Positions 7,846 through 15,680 of a DNA stretch of 41,777 nt are shown in pieces. The position numbers were made by a program, and so were the translations under genes. The DNA comes from Sandaracinobacteroides sayramensis (GTDB lineage Bacteria; Pseudomonadota; Alphaproteobacteria; Sphingomonadales; Sphingomonadaceae). The stretch spans positions 3,436 to 45,212 of the forward strand of contig NZ_JAKLSQ010000005.1 of assembly GCF_022014495.1 (NCBI RefSeq). The letters are read 5' to 3'. Each line of letters opens with the position of its first letter. Position 1 is the stretch's first letter. Under the pieces are notes generated by a model, which was given only the letters and a program-made list of their open reading frames with translations, made no database searches and was not told where the DNA came from.

Positions 7846-8367
7846 CTATTCCCCCAGGCTCCCCCGGTGCATCTTCGCCAGCTCGACATAGCCCGCCGCC
7901 CCAGCCAGATTCCGCGCCACTTCCTCCTCGCTCAACAGCCGCACCAGCTTCGCCGGCCGCCCCAGCCACAATTCGCGCGGGCCGATCCGCTTGCCCGGGC
8001 TCAGCAGCGCGCCGGCGCCCAGCATGCCCTCCGGCTCGATCACGCAGCCGTCCATCACCACCGCGCCCAGCCCCACGAAGCTGCGGTCCATCAGCGTGCA
8101 GCCGTGGATGATCGCCAGATGCCCCACCAGCACATCCTCGCCGATGATCGTCGCCGCCAGCTTGCGGGTCACATGCACGATCGAGCCGTCCTGGATGTTG
8201 GAGCGCGCGCCGATGCGGATGGGCATCACGTCGCCGCGCACCACCACATTGTACCAGATGGAGGCCCCCGCCCCCAGTTCCACATCGCCGATCACCTGCG
8301 CGCCCGGCGCCACCCAGGCGGTGGAATCGATCCGGGGCGCCTGCCCGGCAAAGGGGTGGACGGGCAT
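7846..8367 (-). CDS. Gamma-carbonic anhydrase family protein
   Basis: This 173-residue left-handed beta-helix protein is built of hexapeptide repeats over about residues 15-140. The three zinc-ligand histidines of the gamma class can be placed in SIVHVT, VGHLAII and IHGC, and the pattern ASIWYNVVVRGDV is the usual active-site region. Such proteins (YrdA/PaaY-like) bind metal; many are poor carbonic anhydrases and their true role is open. The start codon overlaps the stop of the upstream acetyltransferase gene by one base (TGATG), so it is the third gene of the argC operon. Open frame continuing upstream of 8367 belongs to shadows of that gene. Confidence 0.93.
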   Translation of the reverse strand: MPVHPFAGQAPRIDSTAWVAPGAQVIGDVELGAGASIWYNVVVRGDVMPIRIGARSNIQDGSIVHVTRKLAATIIGEDVLVGHLAIIHGCTLMDRSFVGLGAVVMDGCVIEPEGMLGAGALLSPGKRIGPRELWLGRPAKLVRLLSEEEVARNLAGAAGYVELAKMHRGSLGE

Positions 8368-8924
8368 CAGGAGGGCCTTTCCTTCGCATAGACCACGGTC
8401 GAGCGGGCGAAATGCCCTTCCTCGACTTCGGGATAGTCGAAATCCCAGTCCGGCATATGCGCCATCCCCAGCCGCCGCATCAGCCCCCAGCTGGCTTCGT
8501 TGCTGGCGGCCGTCAGCGCGATCACCCGCTCGCCCAGCGAAAGCCCCCATTCCAGCATGGTGGAGGCCGCCTCCAGCGCATAGCCCTGCCCCCAGCAATC
8601 CTGCCGGAACAGCCAGCCGATCTCGATATCCTCGGCGCGCGCCAGCGGCATCACCTCGGGCGCCAGCGTGATCGGCTTCAGCCCGCAATTGCCGATGATC
8701 CGGCCATCCGCCTTGCGCACCACCGCCTTGAAGGCAAAGCCCAATTCCCGGTCGAAGCGCTGCATCCGCTGCAGCCGCTCCACGCTGTCGTCCAGCAGGT
8801 CGGCGCGGCCGAAATGGCGCATCAGCACCGGGTCCAGGGAGAAGCTGGCGAGCATGGGCAGATCCGCCTCCACCCACGGCCTCAGCCACAGCCGCTCCGT
8901 CTCGAACACCGCCCCCTCGCTCAT
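8367..8924 (-). CDS. GNAT family N-acetyltransferase (RimJ/RimL-like)
   Basis: This 185-residue protein starts FETERLWLRPWVEADLP, the opening typical of the RimJ/RimL-type acetyltransferases. It continues with IIGNCGLKPI (beta strand 4) and the acetyl-CoA binding motif IGWLFRQDCWGQGYALEA. The closing ASNEASWGLMRRLGM is also characteristic. It would transfer an acetyl group from acetyl-CoA to an amine, protein N-terminus or small molecule; the target cannot be read from sequence. Its ATG overlaps the argC stop by four bases (ATGA), and its stop overlaps the carbonic anhydrase start. Coupling to argC does not by itself make it an arginine enzyme. Confidence 0.9.
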   Translation of the reverse strand: MSEGAVFETERLWLRPWVEADLPMLASFSLDPVLMRHFGRADLLDDSVERLQRMQRFDRELGFAFKAVVRKADGRIIGNCGLKPITLAPEVMPLARAEDIEIGWLFRQDCWGQGYALEAASTMLEWGLSLGERVIALTAASNEASWGLMRRLGMAHMPDWDFDYPEVEEGHFARSTVVYAKERPS

Positions 8925-9970
8925 GGGAAAAGCGGCGCGGCTTCCAGCCCCGTCGTCTCCGGCAGGCCGAACATCAGGTTCATGTTCTGGATCGCCTGCC
9001 CGGAAGAGCCCTTCACCAGATTGTCGATGGCGGCGACGATGATGGCCCGGCCCGGCACCCGGTCGGCGAAAACGTTCAGCACCATATGGTTGGAGCCGCG
9101 CACCATCCGCGTCGCCGGCGCCACGCCGTCCGGCAGCAGGTGCACGAAGGGCTCTTCGGCATAGCGCGCCTCGTAGCAGGCGCGAAGCTCCGCCACCGTC
9201 CGCCGTTGCGCCAGCTCGACGGTGATCGTCTCCAGCTCGCCCCGGTTCATCGGCAGCAGGTGCGGCGTGAAGCTCACGGCGATCGGCGCGCCGAAGGCCT
9301 TGCCCAGCTCCTGCTCGATCTCCGGCATGTGCCGGTGGCGGCCGACGGCATAAGGCCCCACCGCTTCCGACACTTCGGTGAAGAGATTGCCTTCCTTCAG
9401 CCCCCGCCCCGCGCCCGACACGCCGGAAAGGGCGTTGATGGTGATGTTCGCCGGCCGGATCAGCCCGGCTTGCGCCACAGGCAGCAGCGACAGCAGCGCC
9501 GCCGTCGGATAGCATCCGGGGCAGGCCACCAGCCGCGCCTCCGACAGCTTCGGCCGCGCCATTTCCGTCAGGCCGTAGACGGCGTCCGCCAGCAGCTGCG
9601 GCGCCGGATGCGTCGCCCCATACCATTCGCCATAGACTTCAGGGTCGTTCAGGCGGAAATCGGCGGAAAGGTCGATGATGCGGATTCGCGGCTCCAGCGT
9701 CGACAGCAGTTCGGCGGACGCCGCATGCGGCAGGCAGCCGAACACCGCGTCCACGCCGGCCCAGTCGATGGCGTCGGCGCGCACCAGCTTCGGCAGGTTG
9801 CGAAAGGCGGCGAAATGCGGCCAGATGTCCGCCATTTCCTGCCCCGCCTTCTGGTTCGCGGCCAGCGCGGCGATCTCCAGCCGGGGGTGGGTCAGCGCCA
9901 GGCGGACGAGATCGGCCCCGGTGTAGCCGGAGGCGCCAAGGACTGCGATGCGGATGGGGGCGGTGGACAT
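8921..9970 (-). CDS. argC: N-acetyl-gamma-glutamyl-phosphate reductase
   Basis: This 349-residue enzyme makes N-acetylglutamate semialdehyde with NADPH, the third step of arginine synthesis. The nucleotide-binding motif VLGASGYTGADL is at the N-terminus. The catalytic cysteine is Cys153 in ACPGCYPT, and HRHMPEIEQEL carries the conserved histidine region. It has the length of the longer ArgC form (about 345 residues). The ATG at 9970 is chosen over an in-frame start 24 bases upstream because AGGGAGG lies directly before it. It is the first gene of a coupled minus-strand operon with the acetyltransferase and the gamma-carbonic anhydrase. A dyad lies about 25 bases upstream of the start codon. 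Confidence 0.97.
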   Translation of the reverse strand: MSTAPIRIAVLGASGYTGADLVRLALTHPRLEIAALAANQKAGQEMADIWPHFAAFRNLPKLVRADAIDWAGVDAVFGCLPHAASAELLSTLEPRIRIIDLSADFRLNDPEVYGEWYGATHPAPQLLADAVYGLTEMARPKLSEARLVACPGCYPTAALLSLLPVAQAGLIRPANITINALSGVSGAGRGLKEGNLFTEVSEAVGPYAVGRHRHMPEIEQELGKAFGAPIAVSFTPHLLPMNRGELETITVELAQRRTVAELRACYEARYAEEPFVHLLPDGVAPATRMVRGSNHMVLNVFADRVPGRAIIVAAIDNLVKGSSGQAIQNMNLMFGLPETTGLEAAPLFP

Positions 9971-9994
9971 GCCCTCCCTTAGAGCATGTCCCAT

Positions 9995-10012
9995 TCAAAT
10001 GGAATCATTTGA
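9995..10012. promoter_or_regulatory. Dyad upstream of argC
   Basis: TCAAATG and CATTTGA form a perfect 7-bp inverted repeat with a GAAT spacer, 25-42 bases upstream of the argC start codon and in the AT-richest part of the gap. It could be an operator over the argC promoter or a piece of a dispersed repeat. No matching regulator is visible nearby. Confidence 0.4.
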
Positions 10013-10140
10013 GAGGCTCTTGCCGGCAACAGACCCGTCAGGCGCCATCCGACTGACAGGAAAGGAGTGGCGATCCTGCCGTTCACAAACCGACGGCAAT
10101 TGGACGCTCGCCGGCCTGACACCGGACATTTCCAACAGCC

Positions 10141-10229
10141 GTCGCCCCGGGCTTGACCCGGGGTCCAGCTTTTCCGCAGCCACGGCGCTGGAAGAAGAAA
10201 GCTGGACCCCGGGTCAGGCCCGGGGCGAC
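10141..10229. repeat. Intergenic inverted repeat, copy C
   Basis: This is one of the best preserved copies: GTCGCCCCGGGCTTGACCC on the left, and on the right GCTGGACCCCGGGTCAGG ending GGGGCGAC. About 30 bases of unrelated sequence lie between the arms. It sits downstream of the spermidine-synthase-like gene and upstream of argC. Confidence 0.85.
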
Positions 10230-10257
10230 GAAGGAAGGGGAAATAGGAATCCCCAAC

Positions 10258-12540
10258 CTAAAACGCCTTCCAGAAGGGCTTCAACACCGGAAGCACGGAC
10301 GCGAAGCCGTCCGACCAGACGGGCACGCCTTCCTTGCCGCGCAAGGGTACCCAATCCTCGCTCTGCCCGCTCGCCTCGGTGAAGCGGGTCATGGCCGCGT
10401 CGTCGGCCGCCAGCGCGATCCAGATGGAGGCGTTATACCCCTCATCCACCCCTTCAGCGTCGGGCACGTAGATTCGCATCCGCGCGGCCTCGCCCATCTC
10501 CTTCGCGATCCCCGCCACCACCGGCTCCAGATCGAGGAAGCGGTTGGAAACATGCACCAGCAGCACGCCATCCGCGGACAGGGTGCGGCGATAGGTCTGG
10601 AACGCCTCCTTCGTCAGCAGGTGCAGCGGAATGGCGTCGGAGGAGAAAGCGTCCACCACCAGCAGGTCGAAGCGACCGGCCGGCTCGTCCGCCAGTTTCA
10701 GCCGCGCGTCCCCCACCACGATCCGCGCGTCCGGCTTGCACTGGCTGAGGAAAGAGAAGACTTGCGGGTCGGTCGCCAGTTCCACCATCAGCGGGTCGAT
10801 TTCGAACAGCGTCCAGTTTTCCTCTCCGCGCGCGTAGCAGGTCAGCGTCCCCGTCCCCAGCCCGACGACTCCGATCCGCGCCCGTGGCCCGAACAGCTCC
10901 GGCGCCGCCTCCATCGCCAGCCCGACACCGCTCTGCGGCGCATAATAGGTCAGCGGCATGCGCGAGCGTTCCGGCACCAGCGACTGCGCGCCATGCAGCG
11001 TCGTGCCGTGGCGCAGCCGCCGGGTCGCGGTGCTGTTGCTGTTCTCCACCGAATAGATTCCGAAGAAGCTCCGCTGCCGCGCCCGGTCGATGGTGGAGAC
11101 GTCGATCTGCTGCCAGCCGCCCAGCGCCAGCATCAGCATGGCGAGAGTCCAGGCGAACATCAGCGGCCGGCCGATCGCCAGGATCGCCATCGCCGCCATC
11201 CACAGGATCGCCGCCACCTGCAACGGCGGCGTGGCGCTCGCCTCATAGACCGCCCCCAGCCACCAGCCGAGCGCCAGCGTCAGCGGCGGCACCAGGATCC
11301 GAAGCAGGCGCGACCCCAGGCCCTCCCCCGTCCACAGGGCGCCGATCCGCTGCGTCAGCGGCTTCGCCGGCAGCAGCAGCGCCGCCCCCAGCAGCAGGAT
11401 CGGATGCTCATAGACCCAGTCGAAGACCTGCGGCGCGATCAGCGCTGGGAACAGCCCGCCCACCACGCCGCCCGCCGCCATCCACAGATAGAATTCGGTC
11501 AGCCGGCTGGCGGCGGGCCGGTCCTGCGCCAGCGTGCCGTGCAAGGCGGTGGCGACGATCAGCAGCAGCAGCAGGGAAGACATGCCATAAGCCGTCGCCG
11601 AGCGCTCGAACGACAGCATCGCCCCCGCCCCGAACAGCAGCAGGGCGATGGGCGCCACCCAGACGGCGATCCGCGTCACCCCCGCGCCGCCGGCGGAAAA
11701 GACCAGGATGAAGCTGATGAGATAGGCCGCCAGCGGCAGCACCCAGAGCAGCGGCATCGCCATGATGTCGGTGGTGATATGGGTGGTGGTGGACAGCATC
11801 AGCCCCGACGGCACCGCCGCCAGCAGCAGCCAGTGCAGCCGCCGCCCCCAGCCCACCGGCCGGGCGCCATGCGCCGACACATGGTCGGGCACGGTCGCCG
11901 GCGGCCGCGCGCCCGCTTTCAGGATCAGCCAGCCGCCCAGCCCCACCAGCCCCATCAGCAGCAGATAGCCGGCCGACCACAGCATCTGCTGGAACGGCAG
12001 GCTGGAAAAAGGCTCCAGCAGGAAGGGATAGGCCAGCAGCCCCGAAAGCGATCCGGCGTTGGAGGCGGCATAGAGGAACCAGGGGCTGGCCGCCTCCCCA
12101 TCGCCCGAGCGCGCGAACCAGGCCTGCATCAGCGGCGCCTGCGCCGCCACCGCCACGAACACCGGCCCGATCGAAAGCGCCAGCAGCTTCAGCAGCCACA
12201 GCGCCGCCGCCGACCCGGTATCCGCCCCGCCCAGTTCGCGAAGGCCGATGGGCAGAGTCAGCGCGGCGGCCGCGAACAGGGCCAGATGCACAAGGGTCTG
12301 GGTGCGGAACGGCAGCCGCTGCAGGGCATGGGCATAGGCATAGCCCAGCAGCAGCGCCGACTGGTAGAACAGCATGGCGGTGTTCCAGACGCTGGGCGAA
12401 CCGCCCAGCACCGGCAGCGCCAGCCGCGCCACCAGCGGCTGCACCAGGAACAGCAGGAAACTGCCGAGGAAAACGATTCCCACAAACAGCGGCCGCAAAG
12501 CAAGCCGGCTGATCACCGGCACAGCCGCTGTTTCAGGCAT
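10258..12540 (-). CDS. Membrane-fused spermidine-synthase-like protein
   Basis: The 760-residue protein has two parts. Residues 1 to about 500 form ten or more membrane helices in the style of transporter-like proteins (for example FVGIVFLGSFLLFLVQPLVA at the start). The C-terminal 250 residues are a Rossmann methyltransferase/SpeE-like domain with the nucleotide motif VVGLGTGTLTCYA (about residue 560), FEIDPLMVELA, and LLVVDAFSSDAIPLHLLT, the aminopropyltransferase gate region. Such fusions are annotated as fused MFS/spermidine synthase; whether they make polyamines is unproven. The ATG at 12540 has GGGAGG 8 bases upstream and overlaps the ogt stop by one base (TGATG). It is last in the folE-rimO-ogt operon. 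Confidence 0.85.
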   Translation of the reverse strand: MPETAAVPVISRLALRPLFVGIVFLGSFLLFLVQPLVARLALPVLGGSPSVWNTAMLFYQSALLLGYAYAHALQRLPFRTQTLVHLALFAAAALTLPIGLRELGGADTGSAAALWLLKLLALSIGPVFVAVAAQAPLMQAWFARSGDGEAASPWFLYAASNAGSLSGLLAYPFLLEPFSSLPFQQMLWSAGYLLLMGLVGLGGWLILKAGARPPATVPDHVSAHGARPVGWGRRLHWLLLAAVPSGLMLSTTTHITTDIMAMPLLWVLPLAAYLISFILVFSAGGAGVTRIAVWVAPIALLLFGAGAMLSFERSATAYGMSSLLLLLIVATALHGTLAQDRPAASRLTEFYLWMAAGGVVGGLFPALIAPQVFDWVYEHPILLLGAALLLPAKPLTQRIGALWTGEGLGSRLLRILVPPLTLALGWWLGAVYEASATPPLQVAAILWMAAMAILAIGRPLMFAWTLAMLMLALGGWQQIDVSTIDRARQRSFFGIYSVENSNSTATRRLRHGTTLHGAQSLVPERSRMPLTYYAPQSGVGLAMEAAPELFGPRARIGVVGLGTGTLTCYARGEENWTLFEIDPLMVELATDPQVFSFLSQCKPDARIVVGDARLKLADEPAGRFDLLVVDAFSSDAIPLHLLTKEAFQTYRRTLSADGVLLVHVSNRFLDLEPVVAGIAKEMGEAARMRIYVPDAEGVDEGYNASIWIALAADDAAMTRFTEASGQSEDWVPLRGKEGVPVWSDGFASVLPVLKPFWKAF

Positions 12541-13082
12541 CAGATCAACCTCCCTTGCGCCTCCATCCATCCCTCATGACGGAGGAGCCACGCTTTTCGT
12601 TGCAGCCCGCCGGCGTAACCGGTCAGGCTTCCATCCGCACCGATAACACGATGGCAGGGAACGACAATGGCCAAAGGGTTGCGGCCGTTCGCGGTGCCCA
12701 CCGCGCGGGCGTTCGGCCCGGCGCCCGAAGCCGCGCCGCCCAGCGCCCGGGCGATGTCGCCATAGCTGCGGGTCTGCCCCGGCGGGATGCGCCGAAGCTC
12801 CGCCCAGACGGCGCGCTGGAAGTCGCTGCCGAAGCCGAAGCCGGTCTCCAGCCCCTCCAGCGCCCGCAACTCGCCGGCGAAATAGGCGGCGAAAGCGTCC
12901 CGCAGATGCAGCGGCGCGGGAACCTCGCCCGGCGCCAGCGGCCCGATCCCGAATCGGCCCAGGCTGAGGGTCAGCCGCGCCGGATCGTCATGGAACTCCG
13001 CCGCCCAGAGCCGCCCTTCCCCGTCGTGCGCCAGCGCCAGAGGCCCCACCGGCGTGTCCAGCAGGGAAAGCCGCAAGCTCAC
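12540..13082 (-). CDS. ogt: Methylated-DNA--protein-cysteine methyltransferase
   Basis: This 180-residue suicide repair protein removes O6-alkyl groups from guanine in DNA. The acceptor is Cys143 in VVPCHRVIG; the DNA-binding helix motif ([24 protein letters not shown]) and the asparagine hinge ANGRNP precede it. It lacks the N-terminal Ada domain, so it is the stand-alone Ogt/MGMT type and not a transcription regulator. The start is GTG at 13082, four bases inside the end of rimO (GTGA overlap). Its stop overlaps the start of the next gene. Translation of these three genes is thus tightly coupled, although the functions are not obviously related. Confidence 0.95.
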   Translation of the reverse strand: MSLRLSLLDTPVGPLALAHDGEGRLWAAEFHDDPARLTLSLGRFGIGPLAPGEVPAPLHLRDAFAAYFAGELRALEGLETGFGFGSDFQRAVWAELRRIPPGQTRSYGDIARALGGAASGAGPNARAVGTANGRNPLAIVVPCHRVIGADGSLTGYAGGLQRKAWLLRHEGWMEAQGRLI

Positions 13083-14422
13083 GCCGGCACGCCGAACAGG
13101 TCGAACTCGTCCGCATCCTCGATCGTCACCCGCAGGATATCGCCCGGCCGGGCACCGGGCGCGTCGCGCAGCAGCACATGCCCGTCGATCTCCGGCGCAT
13201 CGGCCTTGCTCCGCCCGGTGGCGCCACCCTCGCCGTCCGCCTCGTCGACGATCACCTCCAGCGTGCGGCCGATCTTCGCCTGCAGCTTGCGCGCGGAAAT
13301 CCCGGCGGCCTTCGCCATGAAGCGGTCGCGCCGCTCTTCGCGCACCTCGCGCGGCAGGGCGCCGGGCAGCGCATTGGCCACCGCGCCCTCCACCGGCTCA
13401 TAGGCGAAGCAGCCCACCCGATCCAGTTGCGCCTCCTCCAGCCAGTCCAGCAGATACTGGAAATCCTCTTCCGTCTCGCCGGGGAAACCGGCGATGAAGG
13501 TGGAGCGGATGGCGATATCGGGCACGGCGGCGCGCCAGTTGCGGATACGCTCCAGCACCAGCCCCTCGTTCCCCGGCCGCCGCATCGCCTTCAGCACGGC
13601 AGGTGAGGCATGCTGGAAGGGAATGTCGAGATAAGGCAGCACCACCCGCTCCGCCATCAGCGGGATAAGCTCGTCCACATGTGCGTAGGGATAGATATAG
13701 TGCAGCCGCACCCAAGCCCCGAGCGACCCCAAATCCCGCGCCAGATCGGTGATATGCGCGCGCTGTTCCTGCTTGCCAAAGCGCGCATGCCGCAAATCCC
13801 GCCCATAAGCCGAGGTATCCTGCGAAATCACCAGCAGCTCCCTCGTCCCGGCGGCCACCAGCTTCTCCGCTTCGCGCAGGATCGCGTCCGGCCGGCGGGA
13901 CATGAGGTCGCCCCGGATCGAGGGGATGATGCAGAAGCTGCAGCGATGGTTGCAGCCCTCGGAAATCTTCAGATAGCCGTAATGGCGCGGCGTCAGCTTC
14001 AGCCCGCCCTCCAGCTCCAGCCGGGCGGGCACCAGGTCCAGGAACGGCTGCGGCGGCATCGGCGCCGCTTCCTTCACCGCGCCCACCACCGCCTCATATT
14101 GCTGCGGGCCGGTCACCGCCAGCACATCCGGGAAGCGCTGGCGGATGGTCTCCGCCTCGTTCACCATGCAGCCGGTCACCACCACCCGGCCGTTTTCGGC
14201 CATCGCCTCGCCGATCGCCTCCAGGCTTTCGGCCTTGGCGCTGTCCAGGAAGCCGCAGGTGTTCACGATCACCACATCGGCGCCGGCGTAATCGCCGGAA
14301 AGCTGATAGCCGTCGGACCTCAGCGCCGTCAGGATTCGCTCGCTGTCCACCAGCGCCTTCGGGCAGCCGAGCGAGACCATCCCCACCTTCTTCGTCGGGG
14401 CGAGTTCCTTCAGATCCTCCAC
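13079..14422 (-). CDS. rimO: Ribosomal protein S12 methylthiotransferase
   Basis: This 447-residue radical-SAM enzyme adds a methylthio group to the conserved aspartate of ribosomal protein S12. The N-terminal UPF0004 domain holds cysteines for the auxiliary iron-sulfur cluster ([25 protein letters not shown]). The radical-SAM cluster is CNHRCSFC with Cys157, Cys161 and Cys164. The C-terminal TRAM domain covers about the last 70 residues. RimO rather than the tRNA enzyme MiaB is favoured by [12 protein letters not shown] and by the [11 protein letters not shown] segment. It begins with GTG at 14422, two bases after the folE stop, and its end overlaps ogt. Confidence 0.95.
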   Translation of the reverse strand: MEDLKELAPTKKVGMVSLGCPKALVDSERILTALRSDGYQLSGDYAGADVVIVNTCGFLDSAKAESLEAIGEAMAENGRVVVTGCMVNEAETIRQRFPDVLAVTGPQQYEAVVGAVKEAAPMPPQPFLDLVPARLELEGGLKLTPRHYGYLKISEGCNHRCSFCIIPSIRGDLMSRRPDAILREAEKLVAAGTRELLVISQDTSAYGRDLRHARFGKQEQRAHITDLARDLGSLGAWVRLHYIYPYAHVDELIPLMAERVVLPYLDIPFQHASPAVLKAMRRPGNEGLVLERIRNWRAAVPDIAIRSTFIAGFPGETEEDFQYLLDWLEEAQLDRVGCFAYEPVEGAVANALPGALPREVREERRDRFMAKAAGISARKLQAKIGRTLEVIVDEADGEGGATGRSKADAPEIDGHVLLRDAPGARPGDILRVTIEDADEFDLFGVPA

Positions 14423-14424
14423 GC

Positions 14425-15054
14425 TCAGTCCGCGCCGAGCTTCATCAGCGCCAGCACTTCCTTGCGGCTGCGCTCGTCCTCGCGGAACACGCCCATCATG
14501 CGGCTGGTGGTCATGATGGCGCCCGTCGTCATCACGCCGCGCGCCGACATGCAGGCGTGGCTCGCCTCCACCACCACGGCGACTCCGCGCGGGTTCAGCA
14601 CCTCCTGCACGGCGTCGGCGATCTCCGCCGTCAGCCGCTCCTGCACCTGCAGCCGCCGGGCGTAGCCCAGCGCCACCCGGGCGAGCTTCGAAAGCCCCAC
14701 CACCCGGTCGGTCGGCAGATAGGCGATGTGCACCTTGCCGATGATCGGCGCCATATGATGCTCGCAGTGGGACTGGAAGGGGATGTCGCGCAGCAGCACG
14801 ATCTCGTCATAGCCGCCCACTTCGCGGAAGGTGCGGGAGAGATGCTCGCGCGGGTCTTCCTCATAGCCGCGGAAATATTCCCGATATGCGCGCGCGACGC
14901 GCCCCGGCGTGTCCAGCAGCCCTTCACGCTCCGGATCGTCCCCGGCCCAGCGGACGAGGGTGCGCACGGCGTCGAGCACCTCGGTCGGGATCGCGGCGTC
15001 GCGGTCCTCGTCATGTGGACAGGCATCGTCGTCGTGGCTGCAGTAATCGGCCAT
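14425..15054 (-). CDS. folE: GTP cyclohydrolase I
   Basis: This 209-residue enzyme opens GTP to 7,8-dihydroneopterin triphosphate, the first step of folate synthesis. The zinc site is visible as the cysteine and histidine in SHCEHH and the cysteine in ASHACM, and the conserved GLSKLARV and RLQVQERLT segments are present. The N-terminal 20 residues are acidic and histidine-rich ([16 protein letters not shown]), a species-specific extension. The ATG at 15054 is preferred over an upstream TTG at 15066 because GGGGAG sits 4 bases before it. It appears to be the first gene of the operon leading into rimO, ogt and the fused membrane gene. Confidence 0.96.
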   Translation of the reverse strand: MADYCSHDDDACPHDEDRDAAIPTEVLDAVRTLVRWAGDDPEREGLLDTPGRVARAYREYFRGYEEDPREHLSRTFREVGGYDEIVLLRDIPFQSHCEHHMAPIIGKVHIAYLPTDRVVGLSKLARVALGYARRLQVQERLTAEIADAVQEVLNPRGVAVVVEASHACMSARGVMTTGAIMTTSRMMGVFREDERSRKEVLALMKLGAD

Positions 15055-15232
15055 CAGGCTCCCCAATCAACAAGCCATCCATGTAGCCCCGCAACCCCCG
15101 ATCGGCAATGTCATGGGCCGAAAGGCGTCCTGTCCAATCGCCGCACCGCAGGATTTTCCCGCGAAAACGGTTGCATCGGCGGCAGGATTTCCCACTTACC
15201 ATGCGAACCGTTCGCAACAAGGAGAATGGCCC

Positions 15233-15535
15233 ATGGCCACGAGTCAGGCGCATGTCGCAACCGCCAACGCCCAGCGCTATCTGAACCAGCTCTGCTCGCA
15301 CTGGAGCCACAAGTTCACGGTGGAGGTGCAATTGCCGCGCGGCAGCATCGACTTCGGCGACGGCCAGAGCTGCACGCTGGAGGCCGGCGCCACCCATCTC
15401 GAGGTCGGCGTCACCGCCCCGCCAGACCGGCTGGAGCAGTTGCAGCAGGTCGTGGCCGCCCACATCAATCGCTTCGCCCACCGCGAAGGCGAGCTGGAGT
15501 TCGACTGGAAGCCGCAGCCCCACGCCGGCGATTAG
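15233..15535 (+). CDS. DUF2218 domain-containing protein
   Basis: The protein has 100 residues and is all one DUF2218 domain: ATSQAHVATANAQRYLNQL, then LCSHWSHKF, then HINRFAHREGELEFDW at the C-terminus. No membrane helix or signal peptide is seen, so it is probably cytoplasmic. The family is often found near iron-uptake genes but its function is not established. The ATG at 15233 is chosen because AAGGAGAA lies 7 bases upstream; the open frame before it is not protein-like. The next gene in the same direction is a TonB-dependent receptor about 145 bases away, with an AT-rich gap between them. Confidence 0.9.
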   Translation: MATSQAHVATANAQRYLNQLCSHWSHKFTVEVQLPRGSIDFGDGQSCTLEAGATHLEVGVTAPPDRLEQLQQVVAAHINRFAHREGELEFDWKPQPHAGD

Positions 15536-15562
15536 GCGACCGCCAGGCGTGCCGCAGGGGAG

Positions 15563-15628
15563 TTTTCAGATTTATACGTCACATGACTTAAAATATTGAC
15601 AACCCCTTCGCCCTCTGCGATCAGAATT
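15563..15628 (+). promoter_or_regulatory. AT-rich promoter region of the receptor-sulfatase operon
   Basis: Bases 15563-15605 are strikingly AT-rich for this genome. They contain TAAAAT (15589-15594), which could be a -10 box, and overlapping it TTGACA (15596-15601), a perfect -35 box. No good -10 lies 16-18 bases after that TTGACA, so which element is used is unclear. A regulator site may overlap. Confidence 0.35.
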
Positions 15629-15680
15629 CTGCACATAAGGACATAATTGCCAGTGCGTTTCTGATGGGAGGACAAACGAC

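Noticed and set aside
7846-8889. A fusion of acetyltransferase and gamma-carbonic anhydrase in one 347-codon frame
   Set aside because: The carbonic anhydrase is in this frame only from 8367 onward; upstream residues are out of frame with the acetyltransferase, which has its own stop at 8367-8369.
10153-12579. An 808-codon open frame on the plus strand opposite the membrane-fused gene
   Set aside because: It is rich in Arg, Gln, His and Pro with no domain, as expected from antisense of a GC-rich gene with long hydrophobic helices; the minus strand has clear motifs.
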